In this document: piece after piece, positions 9,607 to 17,893 of the stretch
Layout of the letters: each line of letters starts with the position of its first letter
How positions within the stretch are numbered: position 1 is the stretch's first letter
Source: Oscillospiraceae bacterium
Lineage (GTDB): Bacteria > Bacillota > Clostridia > Oscillospirales > Oscillospiraceae
Assembly (NCBI GenBank): GCA_017516005.1
Contig: JAFWDU010000022.1
Span: 23,137 to 87,136 of the forward strand
DNA: 64,000 nt
Reading direction: 5' to 3'
Translations under genes and position numbers: made by a program
Notes under the pieces: generated by a model
Told to the model about the DNA's origin: nothing
Databases searched by the model: none
Seen by the model: the letters and a program-made list of their open reading frames with translations, nothing else

Positions 9607-10467
9607 TCAGTCCGTCTCATTGGATGATGCGCAGAAACACTGCAGACCTTTTTCTTGGAAGATTTTCGCTGCCATCTGCGCTTCGAGTGCATTCTCATAC
9701 AGTGAATAGCAGGCGGATCCGGAGCCTGTGAGAATCGCGCCAAGACAATTGCTGCTCCTCAGCTGATCAAGCACTTCCGCAATCTCCGGATACAAACGGC
9801 AGGCAACCGGTTCAAACGCATTCCGGAGGAGCGCACCCACATCCCGCAGGGCGCCTCGTTTCATTGCATCGCAGAGTGCCTGTGTATCCGCAGCCGGTCT
9901 TTCCGGTTCCTCATCAATCGCGCGGAACAGGGCGGCTGTGGAACAGGCACAGAACGGTTTTACAATCAGGAAGGAAGCCTGCTGCAGCGGCGGCACGTCT
10001 GAGAGGATCTCTCCTCTTCCGCGGACCAGTTTTGCGCCTCCGGCCAGGCAGAACGGCACATCCGAGCCGGCCTGCATGGCTTTTTCAATCATCTGGGCTT
10101 CATCATACAGTCCGTAGTGCCGGTTCAGAATCCGAAACACTGCCGCAGCATCCGCACTTCCGCCGCCCAGGCCCGCCTGAGAGGGGATCCGCTTATGGAT
10201 GTGAATTCGAAGGCCAGGCCGGAAGCCGCTGTCCCGAAAGTAGATCTCGGCCGCTTTCCAAGCAAGATTGGTTTCGTTGAGCGGAATCGGCAGTCCTTCC
10301 CCTCTGATCTGCCAGTCGCCTTCTTCTGTAATGGCGAGATCAACATCATCATGAAGCGAAACGGTATGCATGACGGATTCCAGCGTATGATAGCCGTCCG
10401 GCAGACGCTCCAGAACATTCAGCGACAGATTCAGCTTTGCAGACGCAGCTTCCCGGTAGGATATCAC
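9607..10467 (-). CDS. ispE: 4-diphosphocytidyl-2-C-methyl-D-erythritol kinase (IspE)
   Basis: A 286-residue GHMP kinase that phosphorylates CDP-methylerythritol in the MEP isoprenoid pathway. The N-terminal SAKLNLSLNV strand, the ATP loop PSQAGLGGGSADAAA (about residues 94-108) and the C-terminal LTGSGSACYSL motif are diagnostic. It is last in a tightly packed operon and its start overlaps the stop of the DUF1015 gene by 4 bp. Its presence indicates that isoprenoids are made by the MEP route. Confidence 0.96.
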   Translation of the reverse strand: MISYREAASAKLNLSLNVLERLPDGYHTLESVMHTVSLHDDVDLAITEEGDWQIRGEGLPIPLNETNLAWKAAEIYFRDSGFRPGLRIHIHKRIPSQAGLGGGSADAAAVFRILNRHYGLYDEAQMIEKAMQAGSDVPFCLAGGAKLVRGRGEILSDVPPLQQASFLIVKPFCACSTAALFRAIDEEPERPAADTQALCDAMKRGALRDVGALLRNAFEPVACRLYPEIAEVLDQLRSSNCLGAILTGSGSACYSLYENALEAQMAAKIFQEKGLQCFCASSNETD

Positions 10468-11702
10468 AGGATTTCCCTTCCTTCCAGATAAAAGCGCTTT
10501 TCATTGGCGCTTCCCATGGAAAAGGTTTTTCTGGGAAGCACGCCGCCCGCAATCACGCCGCGGAACAGCTGCCGTTTCTCCATCGGCGGCAGCAGAAAGC
10601 CAATCGCCTCCGGAACGGAAGCAAGGCGACGGGTGACGTCATCTCCGTGGATGTAATCCACGCTTCCGGGATGATCTTTCAGATAATCGTCCAGGAACTC
10701 CTGGAGAATGCCGACTGCAAGTTCCCCAAGTTTCGGATTCAGGCAGATTGTACGTTCTCCCCCGGCCGTGATGCAGGTCACGGCAAAGCCCTCTGCCGCA
10801 CCGCATTTCTTTTCCAGCGCATCCAGCATCTGTTCCGGCTGGGTGCCGGTAACCACGCGGTGAATGGGTTCAAACTCCAGAGCCGGATCATGGAGATTTT
10901 CCAGTTCCACCAGCGCCCATCTTGCCGGGTGCGCACGCAGATCCTCATCCGGATGCGCTGCCTTGAGCGCCTCATAGCACGCCTTGGCAGTTGCCAGAGA
11001 ATGGTTGCCGTCTCCCACGGCGTAGGCGAACGGGCTGCCGCTCAGATCCTGATAACGGCCGGGCGCCGAATCGCAATAGGCTTTCAGCCGCTCATCGAGA
11101 GCATCTGCCTCCTCAGGCGGGATCAGCCATCCGCGGATATGTCCGCCCTGCTCCATCAGATCAAAGTCATACAGGCAGCGGAATGTTTCTTTCTTCTCCT
11201 GCAGCGGCTTCAGAATCGCGTCCTCCTCATCATCGCACAGCAGAAGCACGTGAGGAAGCTCCAGGCGCGCCCCCTGGCGCACCTGCATTCTGGGCGGAAT
11301 CCGCTCCAGAACGGTCCCCTCGGTCGCCCGGATTTCGCTCTCCGAGCCCGGACGGTAATCATACTGTTCCAGATCCACGCAGCCGATGATGCCGCGTCGT
11401 ACGGCACCGGACCCCATGGTACGCTCCACATAAACATAGCTCTGCGGAAATGCTTCAAACAGACCCTGCTGCAGATACCGGTCCATCTGTGTGTGAATTG
11501 CCTCGATTTTACTGTCCACATCCGGCGCATTCAGCTGTGCCTCCGGAAGAATCAGACGGTATGCGGAAGGCTGATCTCCCGTCCGCTGTTCCACGCGCGC
11601 CCAGTATTCCGGCTCGGAGGTATACTGATCACAGGCAACAACAGCCCAGGTTTCCAGATCTGTCTTTGGAATCAGTATATCTGCTCTCTGAAATGCACTC
11701 AT
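10464..11702 (-). CDS. DUF1015 family protein
   Basis: A 412-residue member of the DUF1015 family. Recognisable segments are VACDQYTSEPEYW near the N-terminus, VYVERTM, the GDGNHSLATAK motif in the middle and PRKTFSMGSANEKRFYLE at the C-terminus. The biochemical function is not known to me; members are often found beside phosphoglycerate-dependent serine or amino acid genes. Four-base overlaps with both neighbours show that it is translationally coupled to apgM and ispE. Confidence 0.88.
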   Translation of the reverse strand: MSAFQRADILIPKTDLETWAVVACDQYTSEPEYWARVEQRTGDQPSAYRLILPEAQLNAPDVDSKIEAIHTQMDRYLQQGLFEAFPQSYVYVERTMGSGAVRRGIIGCVDLEQYDYRPGSESEIRATEGTVLERIPPRMQVRQGARLELPHVLLLCDDEEDAILKPLQEKKETFRCLYDFDLMEQGGHIRGWLIPPEEADALDERLKAYCDSAPGRYQDLSGSPFAYAVGDGNHSLATAKACYEALKAAHPDEDLRAHPARWALVELENLHDPALEFEPIHRVVTGTQPEQMLDALEKKCGAAEGFAVTCITAGGERTICLNPKLGELAVGILQEFLDDYLKDHPGSVDYIHGDDVTRRLASVPEAIGFLLPPMEKRQLFRGVIAGGVLPRKTFSMGSANEKRFYLEGREIL

Positions 11703-12940
11703 ATTGTTTCCTCCTGAAACAGGATGCGCATCAGCCGCGTTCCGGGATCCACAAAGGGTCCTGCAAGACCGCTGCGCTCCGTATAGGGCAGGCCGTTCTC
11801 CTGACTGGCCGTAGAATCGTAAATCATAAACGGTACCGGATCTCCGTCATGTCCCCTTGTAGACATGAGGGTTTTGTGATCTGACAGAAGAAGCATCCGG
11901 TAGTCCATTCCCCGCGCTTCCATCGCACTGCAGAGCGGTTTCACGACCCGTTCGCTGAGAATCTGGATCGCCTCCAGTTTCTCCTTCAGATTGCCGTTAT
12001 GTGTTGCCTCGTCCGGAGCCTCCACGTGTACGCAGATGAAGTCATCTCCCTTTTCCAGCGCTTCGATGCCAGCGGCCACCTTGCCTTCAAAGTTGGAGTC
12101 ATTTTCTCCGGTGGCACCCTCTACAAAAATCCGCTCCAGTCCGACCAGTGCTCCGATTCCGTGCACCAGAGGCACGGCGCTGATCACGCTGCCGCGAACG
12201 TGATGTGCCTGGGTAAAACTCGGCAGCTGCACGGCAGTTCCCTCCGCCCAGAACCAGATGCCGTTGGCAGGCTTTTTGCCCGCCTGCACGCGCTTTGCAT
12301 TAAGCGGATGATCCGACAGTTTCCGGTTGGCAAGACGCATCAGCTCCCAGAGTGCATCCGCATTCTGATTTCCATGAAGGCGGATTCCTCCGATCACCTC
12401 ACCCAGGTGATCGTGGGGAGGCGGTGCAACAAAGCCTTGGATATCGCCGTTCCGCTGAACTGCGATATGGCGGAAGCTGGGACTGGGTTCCACATGGATG
12501 CCGGAGCGCTCCGCCGCCGCATGGAATTCCGGCTCTGCGAAGAGCCACTGCACCAGTGCAATGGAGGTCTCACCGTCAATGGAGCCCGCAGAATGAGAAA
12601 GAATCCGCTTCTCCTCGAAGGGCATATCACCCTCTTCCAGGGTAATCATGTTGCATCGGTAGCTGACATCCCCGGGCTGCAGCTGAACGCCTGCTCCCGC
12701 CGCCTCAAGGGGGCTTCTCCCGGTATAATACTGATTCGGATCGCAGCCGAAAATCGAAAGGATGGCCGTATCGCTTCCCGGCACCTGCTCCTTCGGCACA
12801 GTCAGGGCGCTCCCAAGAAGCGCTTTTCCGGCGAGCGCGTCAATAAACGGCTTGTCCGCTGCCTCCAGCGGCGTCCTGCCGCCCAGTTCCGGCACGGGAT
12901 TGTCCGCCATGCCGTCTCCGATCACAAGAATGTACTTCAA
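11699..12940 (-). CDS. apgM: Cofactor-independent phosphoglycerate mutase, ApgM type
   Basis: A 413-residue alkaline-phosphatase-superfamily enzyme interconverting 3- and 2-phosphoglycerate without 2,3-bisphosphoglycerate. The N-terminal GDGMAD metal motif, the PGSDTAILSIFG phosphoserine region, HVEAPDEATHNGN and SDHKTLMSTRGHDGDPVPF, which carry metal ligands, are all present. ApgM is usual in archaea and also occurs in Clostridia. It is coupled to DUF1015 by a 4-bp overlap and lies 19 bp after the aminotransferase. Confidence 0.93.
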   Translation of the reverse strand: MKYILVIGDGMADNPVPELGGRTPLEAADKPFIDALAGKALLGSALTVPKEQVPGSDTAILSIFGCDPNQYYTGRSPLEAAGAGVQLQPGDVSYRCNMITLEEGDMPFEEKRILSHSAGSIDGETSIALVQWLFAEPEFHAAAERSGIHVEPSPSFRHIAVQRNGDIQGFVAPPPHDHLGEVIGGIRLHGNQNADALWELMRLANRKLSDHPLNAKRVQAGKKPANGIWFWAEGTAVQLPSFTQAHHVRGSVISAVPLVHGIGALVGLERIFVEGATGENDSNFEGKVAAGIEALEKGDDFICVHVEAPDEATHNGNLKEKLEAIQILSERVVKPLCSAMEARGMDYRMLLLSDHKTLMSTRGHDGDPVPFMIYDSTASQENGLPYTERSGLAGPFVDPGTRLMRILFQEETI

Positions 12941-12959
12941 GTTAGTACGCTCCTTTCTG

Positions 12960-14126
12960 TTACAAACGGTTCAGGAAACGGCGCATCCGCTCCAGAGCCG
13001 TTTCCAGATCATGCATGCTCGCTGCATAGCACATCCGGACAAATCCTTCTCCGGATTCGCCGAAGGCATTTCCAGCAATCACTGCGACATGTTCCTCCAG
13101 AAGCAGCCGTTCGCAGAATTCATCAGAACCCAGGCCAGTCTTCTGAATTGACGGAAATACATAGAACGCTCCCTTCGGCTCAAAACAGTCAAAGCCGATC
13201 TCCCGCAGGCCGTTTACCAGGTAGCGGCGGCGTCCGTTGTATTCATCTTTCATTTTTTCAATATCCTGATCCCCGTTCCGCATAGCCTCGATACCCGCGT
13301 ACTGGCTGGTTGTCGGTGCGCACATGATCCCGAACTGGTGCACCTTATGCATCACAGCAAGGATCTCTCTCGGAGCGCATGCATAGCCGAGCCGCCATCC
13401 GGTCATGGAATAGGCTTTGCTGAAACCGCTGGCAACCACTGTGCGCTCCCGCATGCCGGGCAAGGAGGAAACGGAAACATGATGCCCCTCATAGGTCAGC
13501 TCCCCGTAGATCTCATCTGAGATAACCATGAGATTATGACGCAGAATGACAGGCGCAATTGCCTCCAGATCCGCTTTCGTCATGATGCCGCCGGTGGGAT
13601 TCGACGGATAGGTCAGCATAAGCAGCTTGGATTTCGGGGTAATCACAGCGGAAAGCTGATCTGCGCTGATGCGGAATTCGTTTTCCGCGCTCAGAGGAAG
13701 CACAACAGGCGTGCCGCCTGCCAGCGTCACAATCGGCGCGTAGCAGACAAAGCAAGGCTCCGGAATGATCACCTCATCCCCTGGGTTTACCAGTGCGCGC
13801 GTCGCCAGGTCAATTGCCTCGCTTCCGCCCACAGTAACCAGAATCTCCCCATCGGGATCATAGGCCATCTGCATGCGACGCTCCAGATATCTGGAGATTT
13901 CCTTTCGGAGATCACTCAGGCCTGCATTGGAGGAATACTTGGTAAAACCCTTCTCCAGACTGTAGATGCCTGCATCACGGATATGCCAGGGTGTGACAAA
14001 ATCCGGCTCTCCAACACCGAGAGAAACAACATCCTTCATCTCTGTGAGCAGGTCGAAGAATTTCCGGATTCCGGATGGCTTCAGAGAAGACGCCCGGGTA
14101 GAAAGGACAGTTGAATAATCAATCAT
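12960..14126 (-). CDS. Class I/II PLP-dependent aminotransferase
   Basis: A 388-residue fold-type I aminotransferase. The PLP-lysine motif is SGFSKAYSMTGWRLGY, with YPSNPTGG and VISDEIYGELTY as cofactor-contacting motifs. The sequence resembles aspartate/aromatic aminotransferases of the PatA/AspC-like group encoded next to Lrp regulators in Clostridia. Its start overlaps the upstream lrp-like gene by 4 bp, so the regulator and enzyme are co-made and amino-acid-responsive control is likely. The exact amino donor cannot be read from the sequence. Confidence 0.92.
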   Translation of the reverse strand: MIDYSTVLSTRASSLKPSGIRKFFDLLTEMKDVVSLGVGEPDFVTPWHIRDAGIYSLEKGFTKYSSNAGLSDLRKEISRYLERRMQMAYDPDGEILVTVGGSEAIDLATRALVNPGDEVIIPEPCFVCYAPIVTLAGGTPVVLPLSAENEFRISADQLSAVITPKSKLLMLTYPSNPTGGIMTKADLEAIAPVILRHNLMVISDEIYGELTYEGHHVSVSSLPGMRERTVVASGFSKAYSMTGWRLGYACAPREILAVMHKVHQFGIMCAPTTSQYAGIEAMRNGDQDIEKMKDEYNGRRRYLVNGLREIGFDCFEPKGAFYVFPSIQKTGLGSDEFCERLLLEEHVAVIAGNAFGESGEGFVRMCYAASMHDLETALERMRRFLNRL

Positions 14127-14620
14127 ACAAAAATCGGACGCTCCTTCTGCTCCTCCTGCGGCTTGAAGATGGTATGCTTTTCCTTGTATTTTTTCAGAAT
14201 GAAGTGCGTAGTCGTGGAGATAACGCCCTCAATCGGGCTCAGACGTTCGGCAACAAACATGGCAACCTCCCGAAGGGTGCGGCCGGAGATCAGAACCGTG
14301 AAATCAAAGCCTCCGGAAGTGAGGTACATACTCTCCACTTCTTCATACTGATAGATCCGTTCCGCAATGCGGTCAAATCCCTTGTCACGCTGCGGCGTAA
14401 CGGATACTTCAATCAGTGCCGTAACCGTCTCATCAATGGTGTCGTCCCAATTGATGATTGCCTTGTATCCGAGAATGACATGGTCATTCTCCAGCTGTTC
14501 GATTTCGGATTTTACTTCCTCCTCTGTCATATCACACATCGCTGCGAGCTGTGCAGTAGACATGGTGCAGTCCTGTTCAATGCACTTGAGAAGCTTCAGT
14601 TCGTTTTTCTGATTACGCAT
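14123..14620 (-). CDS. Lrp/AsnC family transcriptional regulator
   Basis: A 165-residue regulator. An N-terminal helix-turn-helix (about residues 5-55, MSTAQLAAMCDMTEEEVKSEI) is followed by the RAM/AsnC ligand-binding domain (VTALIEVSVTP, YLTSGGFDFTVLI, EGVISTTTHFILKKYK). The ATG at 14618-14620 is preceded by GGAGG; the open frame continues further upstream but that part has no family similarity. First gene of the operon with the aminotransferase, apgM, DUF1015 and ispE, and probably autoregulated. Confidence 0.93.
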   Translation of the reverse strand: MRNQKNELKLLKCIEQDCTMSTAQLAAMCDMTEEEVKSEIEQLENDHVILGYKAIINWDDTIDETVTALIEVSVTPQRDKGFDRIAERIYQYEEVESMYLTSGGFDFTVLISGRTLREVAMFVAERLSPIEGVISTTTHFILKKYKEKHTIFKPQEEQKERPIFV

Positions 14621-15056
14621 AAAAACCTCCTGGAAGGCAGATTTCAAAATCAGAATAATTATACACACCCTGTATGAAAAAAGATAGGAAGAAGACCACG
14701 AAATTTCCGGCTGTTTCAGGTTCATCTGTAGTATTGTTGCATATTCTTCCCGTTTTGCTGAATGGAACCTGGAACTTCCGGCTCTTTCCCAGGGATTGGA
14801 TACGGGCAAATCGGTTTTCCATTCCGGTATCCTGCAGAAAAGATTTTCCCGACCGGCAGTAAACGCTGCATACGGTGCATATACAGCTTTCGGAACGGGA
14901 CGGGATCCTGCTTCCCTTCTGATGCTGCATCCCCATTTGTCTGACAAAATCAGCTCTCTTCCGTTCTGCCCGTCTGCTTCAATTCTAAACATATGTGCAG
15001 GTTTCACAGTTATCGCAATCCATAGTTGTATGTTTTGTTATTTTTCCCTAACTCCG
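14621..15056. other. Intergenic region between divergent lrp-like gene and P2
   Basis: It contains a TATAAT -10 box on the minus strand (14658-14663) for the Lrp operon, without a clear -35. The plus-side promoter of P2 follows. Short open frames here lack ribosome sites and domain similarity. No RNA gene or repeat was recognised. Confidence 0.5.
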
Positions 15057-15085
15057 TTGACGTACTCAAGCATTTCTGATATCCT
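15057..15085 (+). promoter_or_regulatory. SigA promoter of pair P2
   Basis: The -35 box TTGACG (15057-15062) and a weaker -10 box TATCCT (15080-15085) are 17 bp apart. The predicted leader is about 90 nt, with GGAG at 15171-15174 placed before the ATG. Confidence 0.5.
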
Positions 15086-15182
15086 TTATATGTCGAAATC
15101 CCCTGCCGGCTGGTTTTCAGGCCACCGGTTTCCCCGCAGGGGTTCAACCGCAAGAAACAAGAACAAAAAAGGAGTGAGCATT

Positions 15183-16052
15183 ATGAAATACGTCCCTCCC
15201 AAGGGCCCGAAGCGCGGCGTATCCATCTACAGCTATTCCAACTTCTTCCCCCAGGGCTATACGCTCGAGGACTGTTTTGTTGAGATGCAGGACATGGGTG
15301 CCCATGGTGTGGAGATTCTGGCAAACGGCCACATTGACGGCTATCCGTATCTGACCGATGCGTTCCTGGAGAAGTGGAATAATCTGTGCGAAAAGTATGA
15401 GATTATCCCCGCAGAGTACGGTCACTGGGTCGACAACCGCATGTGGGCGGACCGCGAGCTGAGCATTGACCAGTGCGTTGAATATCTCGAACGCGATTTC
15501 AAACTGGCAAACGCACTTGGTTTCCACTGCCTGCGCACCAAGCTGGGCGTCATCAACGATGACCTGGATCCGGTGGAAAACTGGCGTGACCTGATCACCG
15601 CAGCCACTCCCGCGGCTGAGAAGTATGATGTGGTCATGCTTCCGGAAATTCATCTGCCCACCATTCTGAAGCAGCAGATGATCTATGACTATGTCGAGTA
15701 TATTGACAAAACCGGGACCAAGGCCTTTGGCCTGAACATTGACTTCGGCGTGTTCAGTCCGAAACCCAACTGGGATGGAAGAGTTCGCTACTCCACACCG
15801 GAGGATCTGGTTCCTCTGCTGCCCTATGTGAAATGCTGCCATGCGAAATTCACCTCCATGGTGCCGGACGACGATCTTCTGTTCCGCGAGGAATGGGTGC
15901 CCTACCCCCAGATCATTCAGGTCATGAAGGACAACGGCTGGGACGGCTGGATGGTTGCAGAGTATGAAGGACGCGACCGTTCTGACCTCAACGCTCTGCA
16001 TGAGGCACTTCATAAACACCAGATTCTGATGAAGAACTGCCTGGGCTACTAA
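15183..16052 (+). CDS. P2 alpha: C-glycoside deglycosidase alpha-like TIM-barrel protein
   Basis: A 289-residue sugar phosphate isomerase/epimerase-like protein, the closest relative of P1 alpha in the window (same MKYVP start and same NCLGY end). The signature PEIH, NIDFGVF, CCHAKF and AEYEG is intact. The frame is open further upstream, but the ATG at 15183 has AAGGAG 8 nt before it and matches P1. Beta follows after 19 bp. P1 and P2 probably arose by duplication and were later separated by 13 kb of housekeeping genes, or one copy was moved. Confidence 0.75.
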   Translation: MKYVPPKGPKRGVSIYSYSNFFPQGYTLEDCFVEMQDMGAHGVEILANGHIDGYPYLTDAFLEKWNNLCEKYEIIPAEYGHWVDNRMWADRELSIDQCVEYLERDFKLANALGFHCLRTKLGVINDDLDPVENWRDLITAATPAAEKYDVVMLPEIHLPTILKQQMIYDYVEYIDKTGTKAFGLNIDFGVFSPKPNWDGRVRYSTPEDLVPLLPYVKCCHAKFTSMVPDDDLLFREEWVPYPQIIQVMKDNGWDGWMVAEYEGRDRSDLNALHEALHKHQILMKNCLGY

Positions 16053-16071
16053 GAAGAAAGGAGAAACAACC

Positions 16072-16512
16072 ATGCGCGATCCCGAAATTATTCAGTACCC
16101 CGGTTTCCGGAACATTTATGATGATGCCGGCAATGCCATCGGCTTTGAGTTCCGTATCCGCACCAACTATTATCGCGGTGTCTATCTGAGTCTGCTCCAT
16201 GTCGGCCGCGTCACTGTGGACGGCGAGGAGTTCCTCCCGAACTCCGGTGCCATAACCTGGATCATCGGCGGCAAGGAGTTTACGCCTGCTGAGATGGCTG
16301 AGGACAATGTAACCCACTGGCCGGTCACCGAAACTGCCATAATCCGCGTGAAAAAGCCCGGCGGTCTGGCTCAGGGTTATCATGACGTATGGCTTCGCTG
16401 GGGTCATCGTGCCTCCTATATGCCGCCTTCCATGACCGTGTTCAATGACGACAGCACAGAGCTTGGAAGATCCGGTGATTTCCTGAGCAAACGTACCATG
16501 CTCATGGTCTGA
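16072..16512 (+). CDS. P2 beta: C-glycoside deglycosidase beta-subunit family protein
   Basis: A 146-residue beta-family protein very similar to P1 beta: PGFRNIYDDAG, NYYRGVYLS, VTVDGEEFLPNSG, KEFTPAEMAEDN, KKPGGLAQGYHDV and the C-terminal RTMLMV. The strongest conservation is in the KKPGGL loop, and the last 40 residues diverge most, which may be where alpha or substrate contacts differ. It has its own AAGGAG ribosome site, 19 bp after P2 alpha. Confidence 0.75.
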   Translation: MRDPEIIQYPGFRNIYDDAGNAIGFEFRIRTNYYRGVYLSLLHVGRVTVDGEEFLPNSGAITWIIGGKEFTPAEMAEDNVTHWPVTETAIIRVKKPGGLAQGYHDVWLRWGHRASYMPPSMTVFNDDSTELGRSGDFLSKRTMLMV

Positions 16513-16565
16513 TCGTGATTCTGCCGCAACGATCGGTCAAATGGTCCATTCCATAGACTGAAGCA

Positions 16566-16606
16566 CAGGGTTTCTTTCCGGCTGTTGAAGCCGGAAAGAA
16601 ACCCTG
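16566..16606. repeat. 17-bp perfect inverted repeat overlapping a promoter
   Basis: The arms are 16566-16582 and 16590-16606 (CAGGGTTTCTTTCCGGC and its exact complement) with a 7-nt loop TGTTGAA. There is no T-run on either side, which argues against a simple terminator. The loop and first base of the right arm form the -35 hexamer of the next promoter. Confidence 0.85.
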
Positions 16607-16613
16607 TTATAAT
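16585..16613 (+). promoter_or_regulatory. SigA promoter of the 5-FTHF cyclo-ligase gene
   Basis: TTGAAG (16585-16590) and a consensus TATAAT (16608-16613) are separated by 17 bp. The spacer is almost entirely the right arm of the inverted repeat, so repressor binding or hairpin formation there would control this promoter. Confidence 0.7.
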
Positions 16614-16653
16614 AGATACGGATCAATCGTGTGCGCAGCAAGGGGAAATCGCA

Positions 16654-17211
16654 ATGACAGAGAAAACAGTTATCCGTACCAGAATGCGAAAACTCAGAAA
16701 AGAGATTTCTCCGGAAATCCGGGCAGAAAACTGCCGGAAAATCTGCACAAACCTGTTTTCGCTTCCCGTATGGCAGACAGCTGAGAGTATCTATCTGTAC
16801 CTGTCTCTGCCGGATGAAATCGACACCTCGGAAATATGGAAAGAAGCAGTCAGGAGCGGCAAGAGAGTCGCCGCACCGAAAGTTCACGGCAAAACCATGG
16901 ACTTCTTCTGGCTGGATCCAGAAACAGGCCTCGAGACCGGAGCGTTTGGTATTTCAGAACCGGTTGGCGCGGAGCCTGCATTGGATCCCTCAGCACTTAT
17001 CCTGGTTCCGGGCCTCGCCTTTTCCCAAGACGGGAACCGATGCGGGTATGGCGGCGGATATTATGACCGGTATCTGAGCTTGCATCCCGGCCATACAACC
17101 ATTGGCCTGTGCTATGCGTTTCAGATTATCCCGGACTGTTTCCCCTCTCCTCATGATCTGCCTGTAGACTTTATCATCACGGAATCCGGGATTCTCAATT
17201 GCCGAACATAA
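16654..17211 (+). CDS. 5-formyltetrahydrofolate cyclo-ligase
   Basis: A 185-residue protein that converts 5-formyl-THF with ATP to 5,10-methenyl-THF, salvaging the storage folate. The N-terminal RTRMRKLRKEIS helix, IYLYLSLPDEIDT, and the C-terminal LVPGLAFSQDGNRCGYGGGYYDRYL phosphate-binding loop are diagnostic of the family (MTHFS/YgfA). The ATG at 16654 follows AAGGGG; the open frame runs further upstream without similarity. Single-gene transcript with its own promoter and terminator. Confidence 0.93.
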   Translation: MTEKTVIRTRMRKLRKEISPEIRAENCRKICTNLFSLPVWQTAESIYLYLSLPDEIDTSEIWKEAVRSGKRVAAPKVHGKTMDFFWLDPETGLETGAFGISEPVGAEPALDPSALILVPGLAFSQDGNRCGYGGGYYDRYLSLHPGHTTIGLCYAFQIIPDCFPSPHDLPVDFIITESGILNCRT

Positions 17212-17266
17212 AAATGAATTCGCCCGCAGCATCTGTTTTTCAGCAGCGCTGCAGGCGAATTCATTT
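17212..17266. terminator. Bidirectional terminator between cyclo-ligase and def-like gene
   Basis: A 19-bp stem with one mismatch (17212-17230 pairs with 17248-17266) ends in AAAT/ATTT on both sides, lying between two convergent genes. Confidence 0.75.
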
Positions 17267-17303
17267 ATCCAATATAGTAAACATAAAATATCTTTCGTTA
17301 ATC

Positions 17304-17714
17304 TCAGATCAGGATTCCGCTCAGGTGATCCACTTCATGCTGGATGATCTGTGCCGTCCGGCCGGTAAAGATACGCTTCTGCCTTTTCCATTCTGCATCT
17401 ACGTAGTCCAGTTCAATTGTCTCGTACCTGGTGGTCTTTCTGACACCGGTCAGAGAGAGGCATCCCTCTTCTGTCTCATATGGCTTTTCCGCTTTTCGGA
17501 TCACAGGATTGAACATAACCAGATTCATCAATCCCGCGTTGACCACAATCACGCGCTTGAGAACCCCGATCATGTTTGCAGCCATTCCCACGCAGCGGTC
17601 TCTGTTGGCTTCCAGCGTATCGAGCAGATCCCTGCCTACCGGAAGATCTTTTTTTGTTGCCTCCTCAGACGGACGGCTGAGGAACAGTACATCCTTTACG
17701 ATTGTGCAGACCAT
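17304..17714 (-). CDS. Peptide deformylase-like protein with altered motif 1
   Basis: A 136-residue member of the peptide deformylase family, which removes the N-formyl group from nascent proteins using Fe2+ or Zn2+. Metal-ligand motifs are intact: EGCLS at 83-87 and HEVDH at 126-130. Motif 1, normally GxGxAAxQ, reads CVGMAANM (41-48), so the glutamine that stabilises the oxyanion is replaced by Met. The ATG at 17714 has AAGGGA before it; a longer upstream frame is not conserved. It may be a second, divergent deformylase or have another amidase role. Confidence 0.8.
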   Translation of the reverse strand: MVCTIVKDVLFLSRPSEEATKKDLPVGRDLLDTLEANRDRCVGMAANMIGVLKRVIVVNAGLMNLVMFNPVIRKAEKPYETEEGCLSLTGVRKTTRYETIELDYVDAEWKRQKRIFTGRTAQIIQHEVDHLSGILI

Positions 17715-17753
17715 GTGATCCCTTCCTGTCTCGTTTTCCTGTGCACTACATGC

Positions 17754-17762
17754 ATTATAGCA
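17754..17762 (-). promoter_or_regulatory. Extended -10 promoter of the def-like gene
   Basis: The minus strand reads TG-C-TATAAT about 40 bp upstream of the start codon. The -35 region is poor, as expected of an extended -10 promoter. Confidence 0.6.
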
Positions 17763-17836
17763 TAATCTGCACATTCTGCATACTCCATTATTATCTACAT
17801 AATAAACTTTATGTTAATTATAAATGATTCCAGTTG

Positions 17837-17870
17837 AAAAACCGGAGGTGCGGAACAGACGTACCGCACC
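17837..17870 (-). terminator. Probable terminator of the P3 operon
   Basis: A 7-bp stem (GGTGCGG at 17847-17853, CCGCACC at 17864-17870) lies just after the P3 alpha stop codon. On the minus strand it is followed within three bases by a short T-run. Confidence 0.55.
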
Positions 17871-17893
17871 CCCAAATGAACATATACTTCTGA

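Noticed and set aside
16566..16606. Simple Rho-independent terminator for P2
   Set aside because: The stem is perfect but no T-run follows on either strand, and it overlaps a promoter; kept as an inverted repeat instead.
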